A DNA stretch of 28,333 nt from a virus. Positions 5,915 through 13,342 of this stretch are shown piece after piece. The notes below the pieces were generated by a model. That model made no database searches and was not told the DNA's origin. It saw only the letters and a list, made by a program, of their open reading frames with translations. The stretch is taken from the IMG/VR virus record IMGVR_UViG_3300044949_000170, positions 1 to 28,333 of that record; one strand, 5' to 3'. The position numbers were made by a program, and so were the translations under genes. Numbering within the stretch: the stretch's first letter is position 1; every line of letters starts with the position of its first letter.

Positions 5915-6080
5915 GCCGATAAGCATAATGATGTCTAACATTGATGCGACTTACTTAGAGATACTTACTTATTGCAACGAGCAGGGATATGAACCTGCAA
6001 AGCGTAAATTAAGGAGACCAGAACATAAGTCAGAAATTGGCTTTTTTGACATTGATAACTATAAACCCGAAACAATATGA
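5868..6080 (+). CDS. Hypothetical protein, 70 aa
   Basis: A small soluble protein. The open frame extends up to a TTG at 5847, but the ATG at 5868 (MTQSTKEYIDKYYASEP) is a better start with an A-rich context (ACAATTAAAAACTATG). The sequence has a helical N-terminal half, then a polar stretch (EPAKRKLRRPEHKSEIGF) and an acidic end (DIDNYKPETI). I see no family motif. Its stop overlaps the next ATG by four bases, linking it to the helix-turn-helix-like gene downstream. It may be a small regulator or accessory protein. Confidence 0.55.
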   Translation: MTQSTKEYIDKYYASEPISIMMSNIDATYLEILTYCNEQGYEPAKRKLRRPEHKSEIGFFDIDNYKPETI

Positions 6081-6286
6081 ATGCAGATATAAAAAAATTG
6101 ATTAATAGTATGCATTGGTTTGAAATAGAACTTTTAAAAGCTTACTATAATCACAATAAAAATATAAGCAAATTGAGTAAAGATTGTAAAATATCTTATA
6201 TGTATTTATGGAGAAAATTAAACAAATTAAAACAAACGGGTAAATTCAAATTACTTGACTATCCAGAATATTTTAACCAAAACTAA
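6077..6286 (+). CDS. Small helix-turn-helix-like protein, 69 aa
   Basis: A 69-aa basic protein. Residues 28-55 (NISKLSKDCKISYMYLWRKL followed by NKLK) have the spacing of a helix-turn-helix: a helix that skips to a turn at KIS and a recognition-like helix with aromatic and basic residues, resembling sigma-70 region 4 or small phage regulators. The N-terminal helix (ELLKAYYNH) would pack against it. It overlaps the preceding gene by four bases and ends five bases before the ATG of the following gene. It might regulate the phage transcript or bind DNA during assembly. The fold is an inference from pattern only, and no partner is visible. Confidence 0.5.
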   Translation: MNADIKKLINSMHWFEIELLKAYYNHNKNISKLSKDCKISYMYLWRKLNKLKQTGKFKLLDYPEYFNQN

Positions 6287-6290
6287 ACAA

Positions 6291-6755
6291 ATGGAACTTC
6301 AACAAATCTTTGAAACAACAAAAGAGCAACGGGTGGAGTTTACCCACCAATTAATTGAACGCTTAAACGCAGGGGAACTTGACCCGTTAAAAACGCATCT
6401 TCAGGTTAAAGCCTTAGAGGATATGCTTGAAACCCTAAAGGCAAACAAGGACTATAAAGATGCAGTATTACAAGCAGCCGTACTTAACGGCAAGGACTTT
6501 GAGTATATGAGTGCTAAGTTTAACATTAGGGAAGTAGGTGTTAAGTATGACTACACCAAATGCGAAAGTCCTGCATACGAGGAGATATTAAGCGAGTACA
6601 ATAGCGCAGCTAAAGCCAAAAAGGATATGGAAGATTTCTTAAAGAAAGTTCCGCATCAAGGACTTGACATTATTAACGGAGTTACTGGCGAGGTTACAAA
6701 AGTTTACCCACCTGCTAAGAGTAGCACAACAAGTGTAGCCGTATCATTAAAGTAA
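6291..6755 (+). CDS. Conserved phage protein, helical, function unknown
   Basis: The frame is open from a TTG at 6255, but the ATG at 6291 is the likely start because it follows the upstream stop and an A-rich context (CTAAACAA). The 154-aa product is mostly helical: an N-terminal half rich in Glu, Leu and Lys (MLETLKANKDYKDAVLQ), then VGVKYDYTKCESPAYEEIL, a coiled-coil-like middle (AAKAKKDMEDFLKKVPHQ) and a C-terminal TKVYPPAKSSTTSVAVSLK. I recall proteins with the same KYDY...C and YPP.K.S endings in Bacteroidetes prophages, always uncharacterised. A role in DNA transactions or early morphogenesis is possible. There are no membrane segments. Confidence 0.6.
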   Translation: MELQQIFETTKEQRVEFTHQLIERLNAGELDPLKTHLQVKALEDMLETLKANKDYKDAVLQAAVLNGKDFEYMSAKFNIREVGVKYDYTKCESPAYEEILSEYNSAAKAKKDMEDFLKKVPHQGLDIINGVTGEVTKVYPPAKSSTTSVAVSLK

Positions 6756-6763
6756 TAAAAATA

Positions 6764-6856
6764 TTGTACTTCTTTGCAATTTGCTTACCTTTGGCAGCGT
6801 TATGCTACATAGGTGGGCATCTTGCTTATGAGATAATGTTAAAACTAAGAAAATGA
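6764..6856 (+). CDS. Micro-membrane protein, 30 aa, TTG start
   Basis: A 30-codon ORF beginning at TTG 6764. No ATG is available in frame. It encodes one hydrophobic helix (YFFAICLPLAALCYIGGHLA) and a basic end (KLRK). It fills almost exactly the gap between two larger genes, and its TGA overlaps the chaperone ATG by four bases (ATGA), the same chaining found elsewhere. The non-ATG start and tiny size keep confidence low. Holin-like or scaffolding peptides are possible. Confidence 0.4.
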   Translation: MYFFAICLPLAALCYIGGHLAYEIMLKLRK

Positions 6857-7527
6857 CTTGGAACGATTTAACAGTTTGGCAGTACCAACAGATTTACCCA
6901 ATAGTTACAAAGCCTGAGAAGGATTGGACTACCTTAGACGTTGAAAGTAAGTTAGTAGGTATTTTGCATAACCTTACCGACACGCAAGTGGATAGCTTAA
7001 GCGTAGGGGAGTTTAACAAATTAAAGGTAACCTTAAACTTCTTAGATGATAAGATAGAGGGTAAGCCGGTTAAGTATACTGAAGTAAACGGCAAACGTTA
7101 CAAGTTTATCTATGATGTGCAGCAAATCAAAGCAGCCAGATACATCGAGACAAAAGTATTCAGCACCGACTTAGTAGGTAACCTGCACAAGTTAGCAGCT
7201 TCAATGGTTATGCCTCAGCGTAAAACTTGGTACGGCAGATGGGTAGATGACAAGTACGATGCTTCTAAGCATAGCGAGTATGCCGATGATTTACAAGGGG
7301 CAAATTTTATGCACGTTTACCATTCCATTGTTTTTTTTTATCAAGTATACAGAAATTGGATAGAAGTTTCTCAGGGTTATTTGGTTCAGGAAATGACGAA
7401 CAAGGGGATGAGTTTGGAACAAGCGCAAGAGGTGGTTCAAATTTTATGCAGCACTTTGGATGGCAATATTGCGCCAAATCTGTTGCCGACCACGAAAATA
7501 TCACAGTTGACCAAAGCTATGTGCTAA
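6853..7527 (+). CDS. Tail assembly chaperone (gpG-like), zero frame
   Basis: A 224-aa protein with the character of a tail-assembly chaperone, which coats the tape measure before tube polymerisation. It starts MTWNDLTVWQYQQIYPIV, has a central YRFIYD-like segment (KRYKFIYDVQQIKAARYIE), a polar loop (MVMPQRKTWYGRWVDDKYD) and a conserved-looking helix (ANFMHVYHSIVFFYQVYRNW). At codons 160-162 the gene runs through nine consecutive T (7331-7339). After it the zero frame stays open for 62 more residues and ends ISQLTKAMC. A second ORF in the -1 frame overlaps this tail, as in lambda G/GT. The position upstream of tail genes fits, although here the tape measure is four kilobases away. No strong sequence family is recalled, so the call rests on organisation. 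Confidence 0.6.
   Translation: MTWNDLTVWQYQQIYPIVTKPEKDWTTLDVESKLVGILHNLTDTQVDSLSVGEFNKLKVTLNFLDDKIEGKPVKYTEVNGKRYKFIYDVQQIKAARYIETKVFSTDLVGNLHKLAASMVMPQRKTWYGRWVDDKYDASKHSEYADDLQGANFMHVYHSIVFFYQVYRNWIEVSQGYLVQEMTNKGMSLEQAQEVVQILCSTLDGNIAPNLLPTTKISQLTKAMC
7330..7340 (+). other. Putative slippery site (G-T9-A) for frameshift or transcript slippage
   Basis: Nine T at 7331-7339 lie in codons GTT TTT TTT TAT of the chaperone gene. A -1 slip on TTT TTT joins the first 162 residues to the overlapping -1 frame and continues to TAG 7608-7610, giving a 252-aa fusion. RNA polymerase slippage adding one base, or an undercalled homopolymer, would have the same effect. Confidence 0.5.
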
Positions 7528-7610
7528 CAACCATACAATTTTTAAACACCCTATCCTATCTAAAGGCTAAAGCCGATTACGATAAGGAGCAACATAGGAA
7601 ACTTAAGTAG
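7338..7610 (+). CDS. Tail assembly chaperone, -1 frame extension (T-like)
   Basis: This frame is open from 7290 and has no ATG suited to start it; a TTG at 7356 is the first conventional candidate. Reading it after a slip at 7331-7339 adds 90 residues. It begins with a Gly/Ser-rich linker (LFGSGNDEQGDEFGTSARGG), followed by a folded-looking part: FGWQYCAKSVADHENITVD, then VLTTIQFLNTLSYLKAKADY and a basic end. A compact C-terminal unit of this sort (aromatic Trp, helix with FLN.LSYLK) is what frameshift-made chaperone extensions usually carry to contact the tail tube. It shares about 190 bases with the zero frame, so that stretch would encode two proteins. Independent translation from the TTG is the alternative. 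Confidence 0.55.
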   Translation, partial: LSSIQKLDRSFSGLFGSGNDEQGDEFGTSARGGSNFMQHFGWQYCAKSVADHENITVDQSYVLTTIQFLNTLSYLKAKADYDKEQHRKLK

Positions 7611-7641
7611 CCCTGCCAATTTTGGTGGGGTTAGTTATTTT
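7611..7641 (+). terminator. Intrinsic terminator after tail chaperone
   Basis: CCCTGCC (7611-7617) pairs with GGTGGGG (7624-7630) through five G-C and two G-U pairs around an AATTTT loop. The following TTAGTTATTTTT supplies the U-rich tail. It starts directly after the TAG of the -1 frame ORF, which supports that stop being the true end of the gene. Confidence 0.65.
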
Positions 7642-7652
7642 TAGACCTTCCT

Positions 7653-7660
7653 TATATTTA
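7653..7660 (+). promoter_or_regulatory. Possible -7 box TATATTTA before GTG start
   Basis: TATATTTA resembles the Bacteroidetes -7 box TAnnTTTG with a final A. It follows a terminator and lies 5 bases before the GTG at 7666. No good TTTG is seen 18-20 bases upstream (TTAG at 7631-7634). The same box and spacing occur at 16178-16185. Confidence 0.35.
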
Positions 7661-7665
7661 TTAGC

Positions 7666-8331
7666 GTGAGTATATCGAAAGCACAAATACAAGCGTTAAG
7701 GGATAGCTTTATACAAAGCTTAGGCGGTAGCTTTGATAAGTACAAGCCAGGAGAACTTCCCGTTTTAGAAGATACTTTAGCTTTATATGGTAAAGCCTTT
7801 AACGATAAGATTACCGAAATACTCGACAAGGAAAATATTACGAGTTCTGGAAGATTGGCAGAACCGGCTTTGCCTATAATTACAAAGTTTGGCACGGGTT
7901 ACATTTTAAGCCTCGGTTACGAACCAGGAAGTGAAGCATCTAAATACTATGACTTTGTAAATAAAGGGGTAAAAGGTACAAAGAACGAGAAGGCAGACAA
8001 TAAAACACCTTACACTTTTAAGGGTAATAAAAAAGCCGTTCCGGTAAGTTCAATAGAAAAATGGCTTGGATATAACAAGTTAAAATCAGTATCGGTTAAA
8101 AAGTATACAAAGCTTGGAACTGAAGCAAAGGCAATAGAAGGCAAGAAGTCCTTAGCCTTTTTAATTGCTCGAAGCATACATAGGAAAGGTTTAAAATCTA
8201 CACGCTACTTTGATAGAGCGGTAGCGCAAATATTTAATAAAGAATTTATTGAGAATATAGCAATCGCAGTAGGTGGCGATGTGCAAATTCAAATCAAACA
8301 AGCAATCAATGGCAATAACAATAACAAGTAG
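7666..8331 (+). CDS. Putative head-tail connector / tail completion protein (HK97 gp10-like)
   Basis: A 221-aa basic protein starting at GTG 7666. Its central part, SSGRLAEPALPIITKFG, YYDFVNKGVKGTKN, TPYTFKGNKKAVPVSSIEKW and FLIARSIHRKGLKSTRYF, follows the order I associate with gp10-like neck proteins: an oligomer strand, a V.NG-type loop, then a helix (ARSI..KG) leading to a final helix. Such proteins link the filled capsid to the tail tube. The N-terminal 40 residues are helical. The gene begins five bases after a TATATTTA box and its end overlaps the next ATG by 23 bases. It lies among tail genes and away from the other connectors at 18.5-19.6 kb, which is odd for this family. Moderate confidence. 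Confidence 0.5.
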   Translation: MSISKAQIQALRDSFIQSLGGSFDKYKPGELPVLEDTLALYGKAFNDKITEILDKENITSSGRLAEPALPIITKFGTGYILSLGYEPGSEASKYYDFVNKGVKGTKNEKADNKTPYTFKGNKKAVPVSSIEKWLGYNKLKSVSVKKYTKLGTEAKAIEGKKSLAFLIARSIHRKGLKSTRYFDRAVAQIFNKEFIENIAIAVGGDVQIQIKQAINGNNNNK

Positions 8332-9523
8332 TCCTGCACCTTATTCGTCTATGCACGATAACTTATGGTTTGTATCAAGTTCTACAAATAGCGGAACTAC
8401 AAACTTTAAATTCGTGTATGACGTATACATAAACGGAAGCCAGGTAATACGTTCTAAAGTATTCCCTGCTCCAAGTGCGGAAGGTAGCTATGGAGTGTTT
8501 AACGCATCTCCAATGGTTAGAAGTTTCGTAACTAACTACTTTGAGCCTTCGGGAAATTCAATACTTGTAGCTTCAAACGATAAAATCAAAGTAGATTACC
8601 AAGTAAGGATAGGAGAAGAGGTAAGCGGTGTTACAACTACAAACTTAGCATCGGGCAGCTATTCAGCTTACAACTTTGTGCCACCATTGTTTGCCGACGT
8701 ATTCTTAACAAAGAACCAAACACCTTTGGTGCTATCGGAATATTACGATAATTTACTATTAGAAAACTTTACCGATGACTTCTTGACGGAAAGAGACACA
8801 GACGAAATAACACTTGAATACGGAGATAACTTTTACATTACCTTCCTACGCATAGCAACGGGCGGTTATTCCGCTTGGGTAGAAGTATTAGGGCAAGGCG
8901 ATGTGGTTACTAATACTGTATCGGGTAATATTACCTTAAGCGGTCAATTCAATATGTTTAACCTACAAGCAGGACACATAAACGATTGGGCAAGTGGAAC
9001 TATTATAGACGAAGATACTTACGGCTATAACTTTTATTTAAAAAGAGGTGGCGCACAAACAAGGGTAATTAAGATTAAGCATAAGTGCTATCCTAAATAC
9101 CAACAATTTAACTTAGAGTTCTTAAATAGGCTCGGCGGTTGGGACACTAAAAAGTTTGCCCTTGTTAATAGAAGGTCAAGCGAGTATCAAAGAGCATCAT
9201 ATAGGCGAAGCGATTGGCAGCTTGTAGGTGGACAAATGACAAACATTGATGGATATAACAGATATAACGAGACAACTTTCAATTATGCTATTCAGCATAA
9301 AGATAAATATAGGCTTACTTCTGATTGGGTTAGTGAGCAAGATTATTCGTGGTTGGCTCAGCTTGTATCAAGTCCTATTGTTTATATGGAGGTTCTTGGT
9401 GCTTATTTCCCTGTTACCATAAGTACAAGCAATTACGAGTACAAGTTAGAAAGTGCAGACAAACTATTTAACTTTGAGATTGAAGTAGAAGTAGGCAAAT
9501 ACTTAACAAGCCAATTCAGATAA
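8309..9523 (+). CDS. Tail/baseplate structural protein
   Basis: The frame is open from GTG 8273, but the ATG at 8309 gives a more natural beginning (MAITITSSPAPYSSMHDNLW) and only 23 bases of overlap with the preceding gene, so 404 aa is preferred. The protein is beta-rich and Asn/Tyr/Ser-rich with no signal peptide. It has phrases FKFVYDVYINGSQVIRSKVF and YGVFNASPMVRSFVTNYF early, a middle with DEITLEYGDNFYITF and a C-terminal half with QQFNLEFLNRLGGWDTKKFA. From memory this type precedes a larger tail protein in many Bacteroidetes prophages and probably sits at the tail tip, perhaps in a distal-tail or adaptor role. The stop overlaps the next ATG (TAATG). Exact function unknown. Confidence 0.6.
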   Translation: MAITITSSPAPYSSMHDNLWFVSSSTNSGTTNFKFVYDVYINGSQVIRSKVFPAPSAEGSYGVFNASPMVRSFVTNYFEPSGNSILVASNDKIKVDYQVRIGEEVSGVTTTNLASGSYSAYNFVPPLFADVFLTKNQTPLVLSEYYDNLLLENFTDDFLTERDTDEITLEYGDNFYITFLRIATGGYSAWVEVLGQGDVVTNTVSGNITLSGQFNMFNLQAGHINDWASGTIIDEDTYGYNFYLKRGGAQTRVIKIKHKCYPKYQQFNLEFLNRLGGWDTKKFALVNRRSSEYQRASYRRSDWQLVGGQMTNIDGYNRYNETTFNYAIQHKDKYRLTSDWVSEQDYSWLAQLVSSPIVYMEVLGAYFPVTISTSNYEYKLESADKLFNFEIEVEVGKYLTSQFR

Positions 9524-11583
9524 TGATTAGTACAGAGATATACATCGAGGAACAGAAAATTGATTTATTGCAGGATATATCTACCGAGTTCACTTATGCC
9601 ATTGACGACGTAAGCGAGTTCGGTAGCCGCAATACTTCTTTTAGCAAAACAATTAGTATTCCAGGAACGGCAAACAACAATCTAATCTTTGGTTACATCT
9701 TCGAACTTAACAACGCTAATGTTACAGTAAATTCATTACCAAACGTAGGGTATAACTATAACGTAACTAAACAAGCTAACTGCAAAATCTTCATTGACAA
9801 GGTGCAGATATTTAAAGGCACTTTAAGAATATTAGAAATAGTTATTGACAAAGAAACTATTGAATACCAATGCAGCGTGTTTGGGGAACTTGGTGGTTTT
9901 ATTAATCAGTTAGGTAATAGGCGTTTAGAAGATTTAGATTTTAGCGCATACGACCACACTTATAGTGTAGCTAATATTAGTGCGAGTTGGGATAACGCAG
10001 GGGGTTCTGGCTACTATTATCCATTGATTGATTACGGAAGTGTTAGCACAGGGCAATATGGAACGGCTAAAAAGGACTTTCAATACACAACTTTTAGACC
10101 TGCTTTGTATGTTAAAGAATATATAGAGAAGATATTTGCAGGTACAGATTATACATTTGATTGCTCTTTCTTTGACACCCCTTTATTTAAAAGGCTTATT
10201 ATACCGCATAACCAAACAAACATTACTGCGTTAAACAATACCAGTATGAGCGCAACTGCTATTAATAGAGTTATGGTATTAACAAGCGACCCTTACGTTC
10301 AATATACCTTAGTTACTATAGGTAGCTTTTCACTTGACGGAACTAATAGTTTATTTACTTATAGCGGACCAGCTACAACTACAAATGTACAAATTACTTT
10401 AACTGGCTTTGTTGATTTATTCGACCCTTCGCAATCTACCTACACAGTTATACTTAGAAAAAATGGAGTACCGATTGCCTCGCAAGATTTCGATGCAAGT
10501 GTGAGAAGAATACTTGATTGCAATTTTACTGCTCAAGGTATTACGTTTAATAGTGGAGATACTATGCAAGTAGAAATACTTGGAACTTTAATGGAGATTG
10601 AAATATTTACTGGTAATGTAGGAGTTACTACAAGCACACCTACACAAGTACAAATTAACTTGGGCGAAACTATTAAGGTAAGTCAAACAATTCCAAAGGG
10701 TATATTTCAAAGAGATTTCTTTTTAAGCATTGTTAAGATGTTTAACCTTTACGTTTATGAGAATAAGTTTAACGACAAAGAACTTGTTATTAGCCCGTAT
10801 GTTACTTTTTATCCAGAGAAGTCAGGCAATGCAGAAGATTGGACTAACAAAATAGATAGGGCAAAGCCTTTAAGCATTAAGCCAATGAGTGAGATTAACG
10901 CTCGTTACTATAATTATAAGTTCAAGCAAGATAATGACTTCTATAATGAAAACTATCGCAAGAAGTACACGGAAGGTTATGGCGATTTTATTTACGATAC
11001 TGAGTTTGACTTTGTAAAAGAAACCGATGTTTTAGAAGTTATATTTGCGGCATCTGTACTTTATCAAGCAACAGGTCAAGACAAAGTATTCCCTGCAATC
11101 TATAAGAAGTCAAATACCAATAGCGCAGAGGATAGAATGGATAGCATTATTCGTATAATGCAAACAAAGAAGATTACAAGCGTTACAAGTTGGAACATTA
11201 TGAATACTACAACTGTGTTAGGTAGCTTTACAAGTTATGGATATGCAGGGCATCTGAATGACCCAATTAACTCTACAAGCGACATTAACTTTGGCGCACC
11301 TAAAGAGATACAATTTTCGCCTTCTAACTTTACGGAGTTTAACGTATTTAACGAATACCATAGTCCTTACCTTGCTGAGATTACAAACAAAGATAGTAAG
11401 TTATTAAGCTGCTTTGGTTTGTTAGACATAGTAGACATTTTCAATTTAGATTTTAGTAAGTACGTTTATATTGACGGGGTATTATTTAGGCTTAACAAAG
11501 TTGAGAACTTTAACCCTATGGAATACAACACTACTAAGCTATCATTTTTAAAAGTGATTAACACAAAATACCCAGTAATATAA
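9523..11583 (+). CDS. Large tail-tip/baseplate protein
   Basis: A 686-aa beta-rich protein beginning MISTEIYIEEQKIDLLQDIS. Residues 25-60 (FGSRNTSFSKTISIPGTANN) and the following IFKGTLRILEIVIDKE strand pair strike me as a conserved N-terminal domain in Bacteroidetes phage tail proteins. The middle contains repeated Thr/Asn-rich strands (YSGPATTTNVQITLTGF, NSGDTMQVEILGTLMEIEIF). The C-terminal third is more mixed (YYNYKFKQDNDFYNENYRKK). Its size, position next to the tape measure and coupling to the 404-aa protein suggest a baseplate hub or tail-associated protein analogous to Tal. I cannot see a peptidase or lysozyme motif. The stop overlaps the tape-measure start (TAATG). Confidence 0.6.
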   Translation: MISTEIYIEEQKIDLLQDISTEFTYAIDDVSEFGSRNTSFSKTISIPGTANNNLIFGYIFELNNANVTVNSLPNVGYNYNVTKQANCKIFIDKVQIFKGTLRILEIVIDKETIEYQCSVFGELGGFINQLGNRRLEDLDFSAYDHTYSVANISASWDNAGGSGYYYPLIDYGSVSTGQYGTAKKDFQYTTFRPALYVKEYIEKIFAGTDYTFDCSFFDTPLFKRLIIPHNQTNITALNNTSMSATAINRVMVLTSDPYVQYTLVTIGSFSLDGTNSLFTYSGPATTTNVQITLTGFVDLFDPSQSTYTVILRKNGVPIASQDFDASVRRILDCNFTAQGITFNSGDTMQVEILGTLMEIEIFTGNVGVTTSTPTQVQINLGETIKVSQTIPKGIFQRDFFLSIVKMFNLYVYENKFNDKELVISPYVTFYPEKSGNAEDWTNKIDRAKPLSIKPMSEINARYYNYKFKQDNDFYNENYRKKYTEGYGDFIYDTEFDFVKETDVLEVIFAASVLYQATGQDKVFPAIYKKSNTNSAEDRMDSIIRIMQTKKITSVTSWNIMNTTTVLGSFTSYGYAGHLNDPINSTSDINFGAPKEIQFSPSNFTEFNVFNEYHSPYLAEITNKDSKLLSCFGLLDIVDIFNLDFSKYVYIDGVLFRLNKVENFNPMEYNTTKLSFLKVINTKYPVI

Positions 11584-13307
11584 TGGCACAAGAGAACGTA
11601 GGTATAAATATAACAGTCGGCGGTAACCAAGACCAAGCTTTAGGCTCGTTAAAAGCGCAGCTAAGAGAAGCAACCGCTGAGGTAACAAAACTATCCGAGC
11701 AGTTTGGAGCAAGTAGCAAGGAAGCCGTAAACGCAGCAAAAAGGGCAGCAGAACTTAAAGACCAAATCGGAGATGCAAAAAGTTTAATTGATGCGTTCAA
11801 TCCAGATGCTAAGTTCAAAGCCTTAACTGCATCGCTTAGTGGTGTAGCCGGTGGATTTAGTGCTTTACAAGGTGCAACTGCTTTATTTGGTAAGGAGAAC
11901 GAGGACTTGCAGAAAACTTTACTTAAAGTAAATTCTGCTATGGCTTTATCGCAAGGCTTACAAGCAGTAGGGGAAAGCATAGATAGTTTTAAGCAATTAG
12001 GTACAGTTATTAAAACGCAGGTAGTAAGTGCATTTTCTACTTTAAGAGGGGCTTTAATCGCAACGGGTATTGGTGCTTTAGCAATCGGTATTGGTTTAGT
12101 AGCTGCTAACTTTGACAAAGTAAAGAAGGCAGTTTTAAATTTAGTGCCAGGACTTGCACAAGTTGGAACTTTCTTTAGTAGTATTATTACAAAAGTTACC
12201 GACTTTGTAGGTGTTACATCACAAGCAGAACGTGCTTTAGCTTCTTTAGAGAAAACAACAAAGCGTGGTAACGAAGGTATTGAGGCAAGAATTAAAGTGC
12301 TTACTGCACAAGGTGGAAAGGAGAAGGAGATATACGAATTATCTAAACAACAAGGAGAAGCAGAACTTAACTTTTTAAGGGCAAAGCTAAAAACTAAAGA
12401 AGGTTTAAACGAAGAAGAACTAAAAAAGTTTAGAGGTTTAAAAACAGAACAAGCGGTTTTAGATGCCCAAGAACAAAAGCGACAACAAGATATTTTAAAA
12501 GAAAATGCTAAAGCAGGAGAAGATGCAAGTAAAGAAGCTGCGGCAAAACGTAAAGCTGAAAACGATAAAAAATTAGCAGAGGATAAACAATTTTCTGAGG
12601 ACTTATTAAAGAACCAACAAGACAGAAGGAAGCTATTACAACAAGATAATCTAATTAGTCAAAAGCAAGTTGCTCAAGATAAAAAAGATGCAGACGAAAA
12701 AGCTAAATCAGAAAAAGAAAAAGAAGATAATGATAGAATAGCTGGGCAAATGAAGGTTATGTCTACTACGACTAACTTTGCTTTGCAAGGTATTAAAAAT
12801 CAACAAGAAGCAGCAAACGCATCAGTTCAAATAGATAAACTAACTGCAGAACAAAAGATAGCTTTAGCACAACAAAGTGCAGCAGCTTTAACTGCGGTTA
12901 GCGATATATTAGGTAAAGAAACGGCTGCAGGTAAAACACTTGCAATATCGGCTGCATTAATTAATACTTACTTAGGTATTTCTGCCGGTGTAAAATTAGG
13001 TTTCCCGGCTGCTATTCCTGCCGTTGCTATTGCAGCGGCTACGGGTTTTAGTGCAGTTAAAAACATTATAGCAACAAAAGTTCCAGGTGCAGCAAGTGGT
13101 GGCAGTGGTGGTAATATGACTGCTCCAAGTGTTTCGGCAGCAGCACCAATAGCACCGCCACAACCTCAAGCAGCGACTACTAACCTAAGCAATCAGACAA
13201 TTAATGCAATAGGCAATCAAGCAATTAGAAGCTACGTTGTAGAAAGCGATGTAACAAGTAACCAACAAAGGATTGCAGCTATTCAGCAAAGGGCAAGGTT
13301 CGGTTAA
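11583..13307 (+). CDS. Tape measure protein
   Basis: A 574-aa protein that sets tail length and lies inside the tube. It shows the usual signature: Ala/Gln/Lys-rich coiled coils (KAQLREATAEVTKLSEQFG near the N-terminus; a long Lys/Glu/Asp/Gln coil at about residues 260-400), a hydrophobic segment LIATGIGALAIGIGLVAANF near residue 158-177, and a second hydrophobic area LAISAALINTYLGISAGVKL plus PAAIPAVAIAAATGF around 450-490. A Gly/Ser/Pro-rich linker (AASGGSGGNMTAPSVSAAAP) precedes the C-terminus. By the common rule of about 0.15 nm per residue the tail would be roughly 85 nm, consistent with a siphovirus. It lies downstream of the tail-tip genes, the reverse of lambda. Confidence 0.9.
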   Translation: MAQENVGINITVGGNQDQALGSLKAQLREATAEVTKLSEQFGASSKEAVNAAKRAAELKDQIGDAKSLIDAFNPDAKFKALTASLSGVAGGFSALQGATALFGKENEDLQKTLLKVNSAMALSQGLQAVGESIDSFKQLGTVIKTQVVSAFSTLRGALIATGIGALAIGIGLVAANFDKVKKAVLNLVPGLAQVGTFFSSIITKVTDFVGVTSQAERALASLEKTTKRGNEGIEARIKVLTAQGGKEKEIYELSKQQGEAELNFLRAKLKTKEGLNEEELKKFRGLKTEQAVLDAQEQKRQQDILKENAKAGEDASKEAAAKRKAENDKKLAEDKQFSEDLLKNQQDRRKLLQQDNLISQKQVAQDKKDADEKAKSEKEKEDNDRIAGQMKVMSTTTNFALQGIKNQQEAANASVQIDKLTAEQKIALAQQSAAALTAVSDILGKETAAGKTLAISAALINTYLGISAGVKLGFPAAIPAVAIAAATGFSAVKNIIATKVPGAASGGSGGNMTAPSVSAAAPIAPPQPQAATTNLSNQTINAIGNQAIRSYVVESDVTSNQQRIAAIQQRARFG

Positions 13308-13338
13308 ATGATAACAATTTAAAACACTTAATATTTAA
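13302..13338 (+). repeat. 37-bp intergenic element, copy 1
   Basis: GGTTAAATGATAA, 13 unrelated bases, then TTAATATTTAA (13328-13338), straddling the tape-measure stop. An element with the same two blocks and the same 13-base spacing occurs at 13918-13954. It lies 4 bases before the protease start, so a regulatory role such as a promoter or activator site is possible. Confidence 0.45.
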
Positions 13339-13342
13339 GATT

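Noticed and set aside
6255-6290. TTG-initiated longer form of the 154-aa gene
   Set aside because: The extension lies within the previous gene's coding sequence, and ATG 6291 follows that gene's stop immediately.
8273-8308. GTG-initiated longer form of the 404-aa tail protein
   Set aside because: The extra 12 residues (MCKFKSNKQS-like) do not resemble a domain, and ATG 8309 yields the expected MAITI start.
11558-12118. 186-aa reverse-strand ORF opposite the tape measure gene
   Set aside because: It is the complement of an Ala/Lys-rich coding region, gives a low-complexity Ala/Ser/Pro/Lys product and lies opposite an unmistakable tape measure. Every supported gene is on the + strand.
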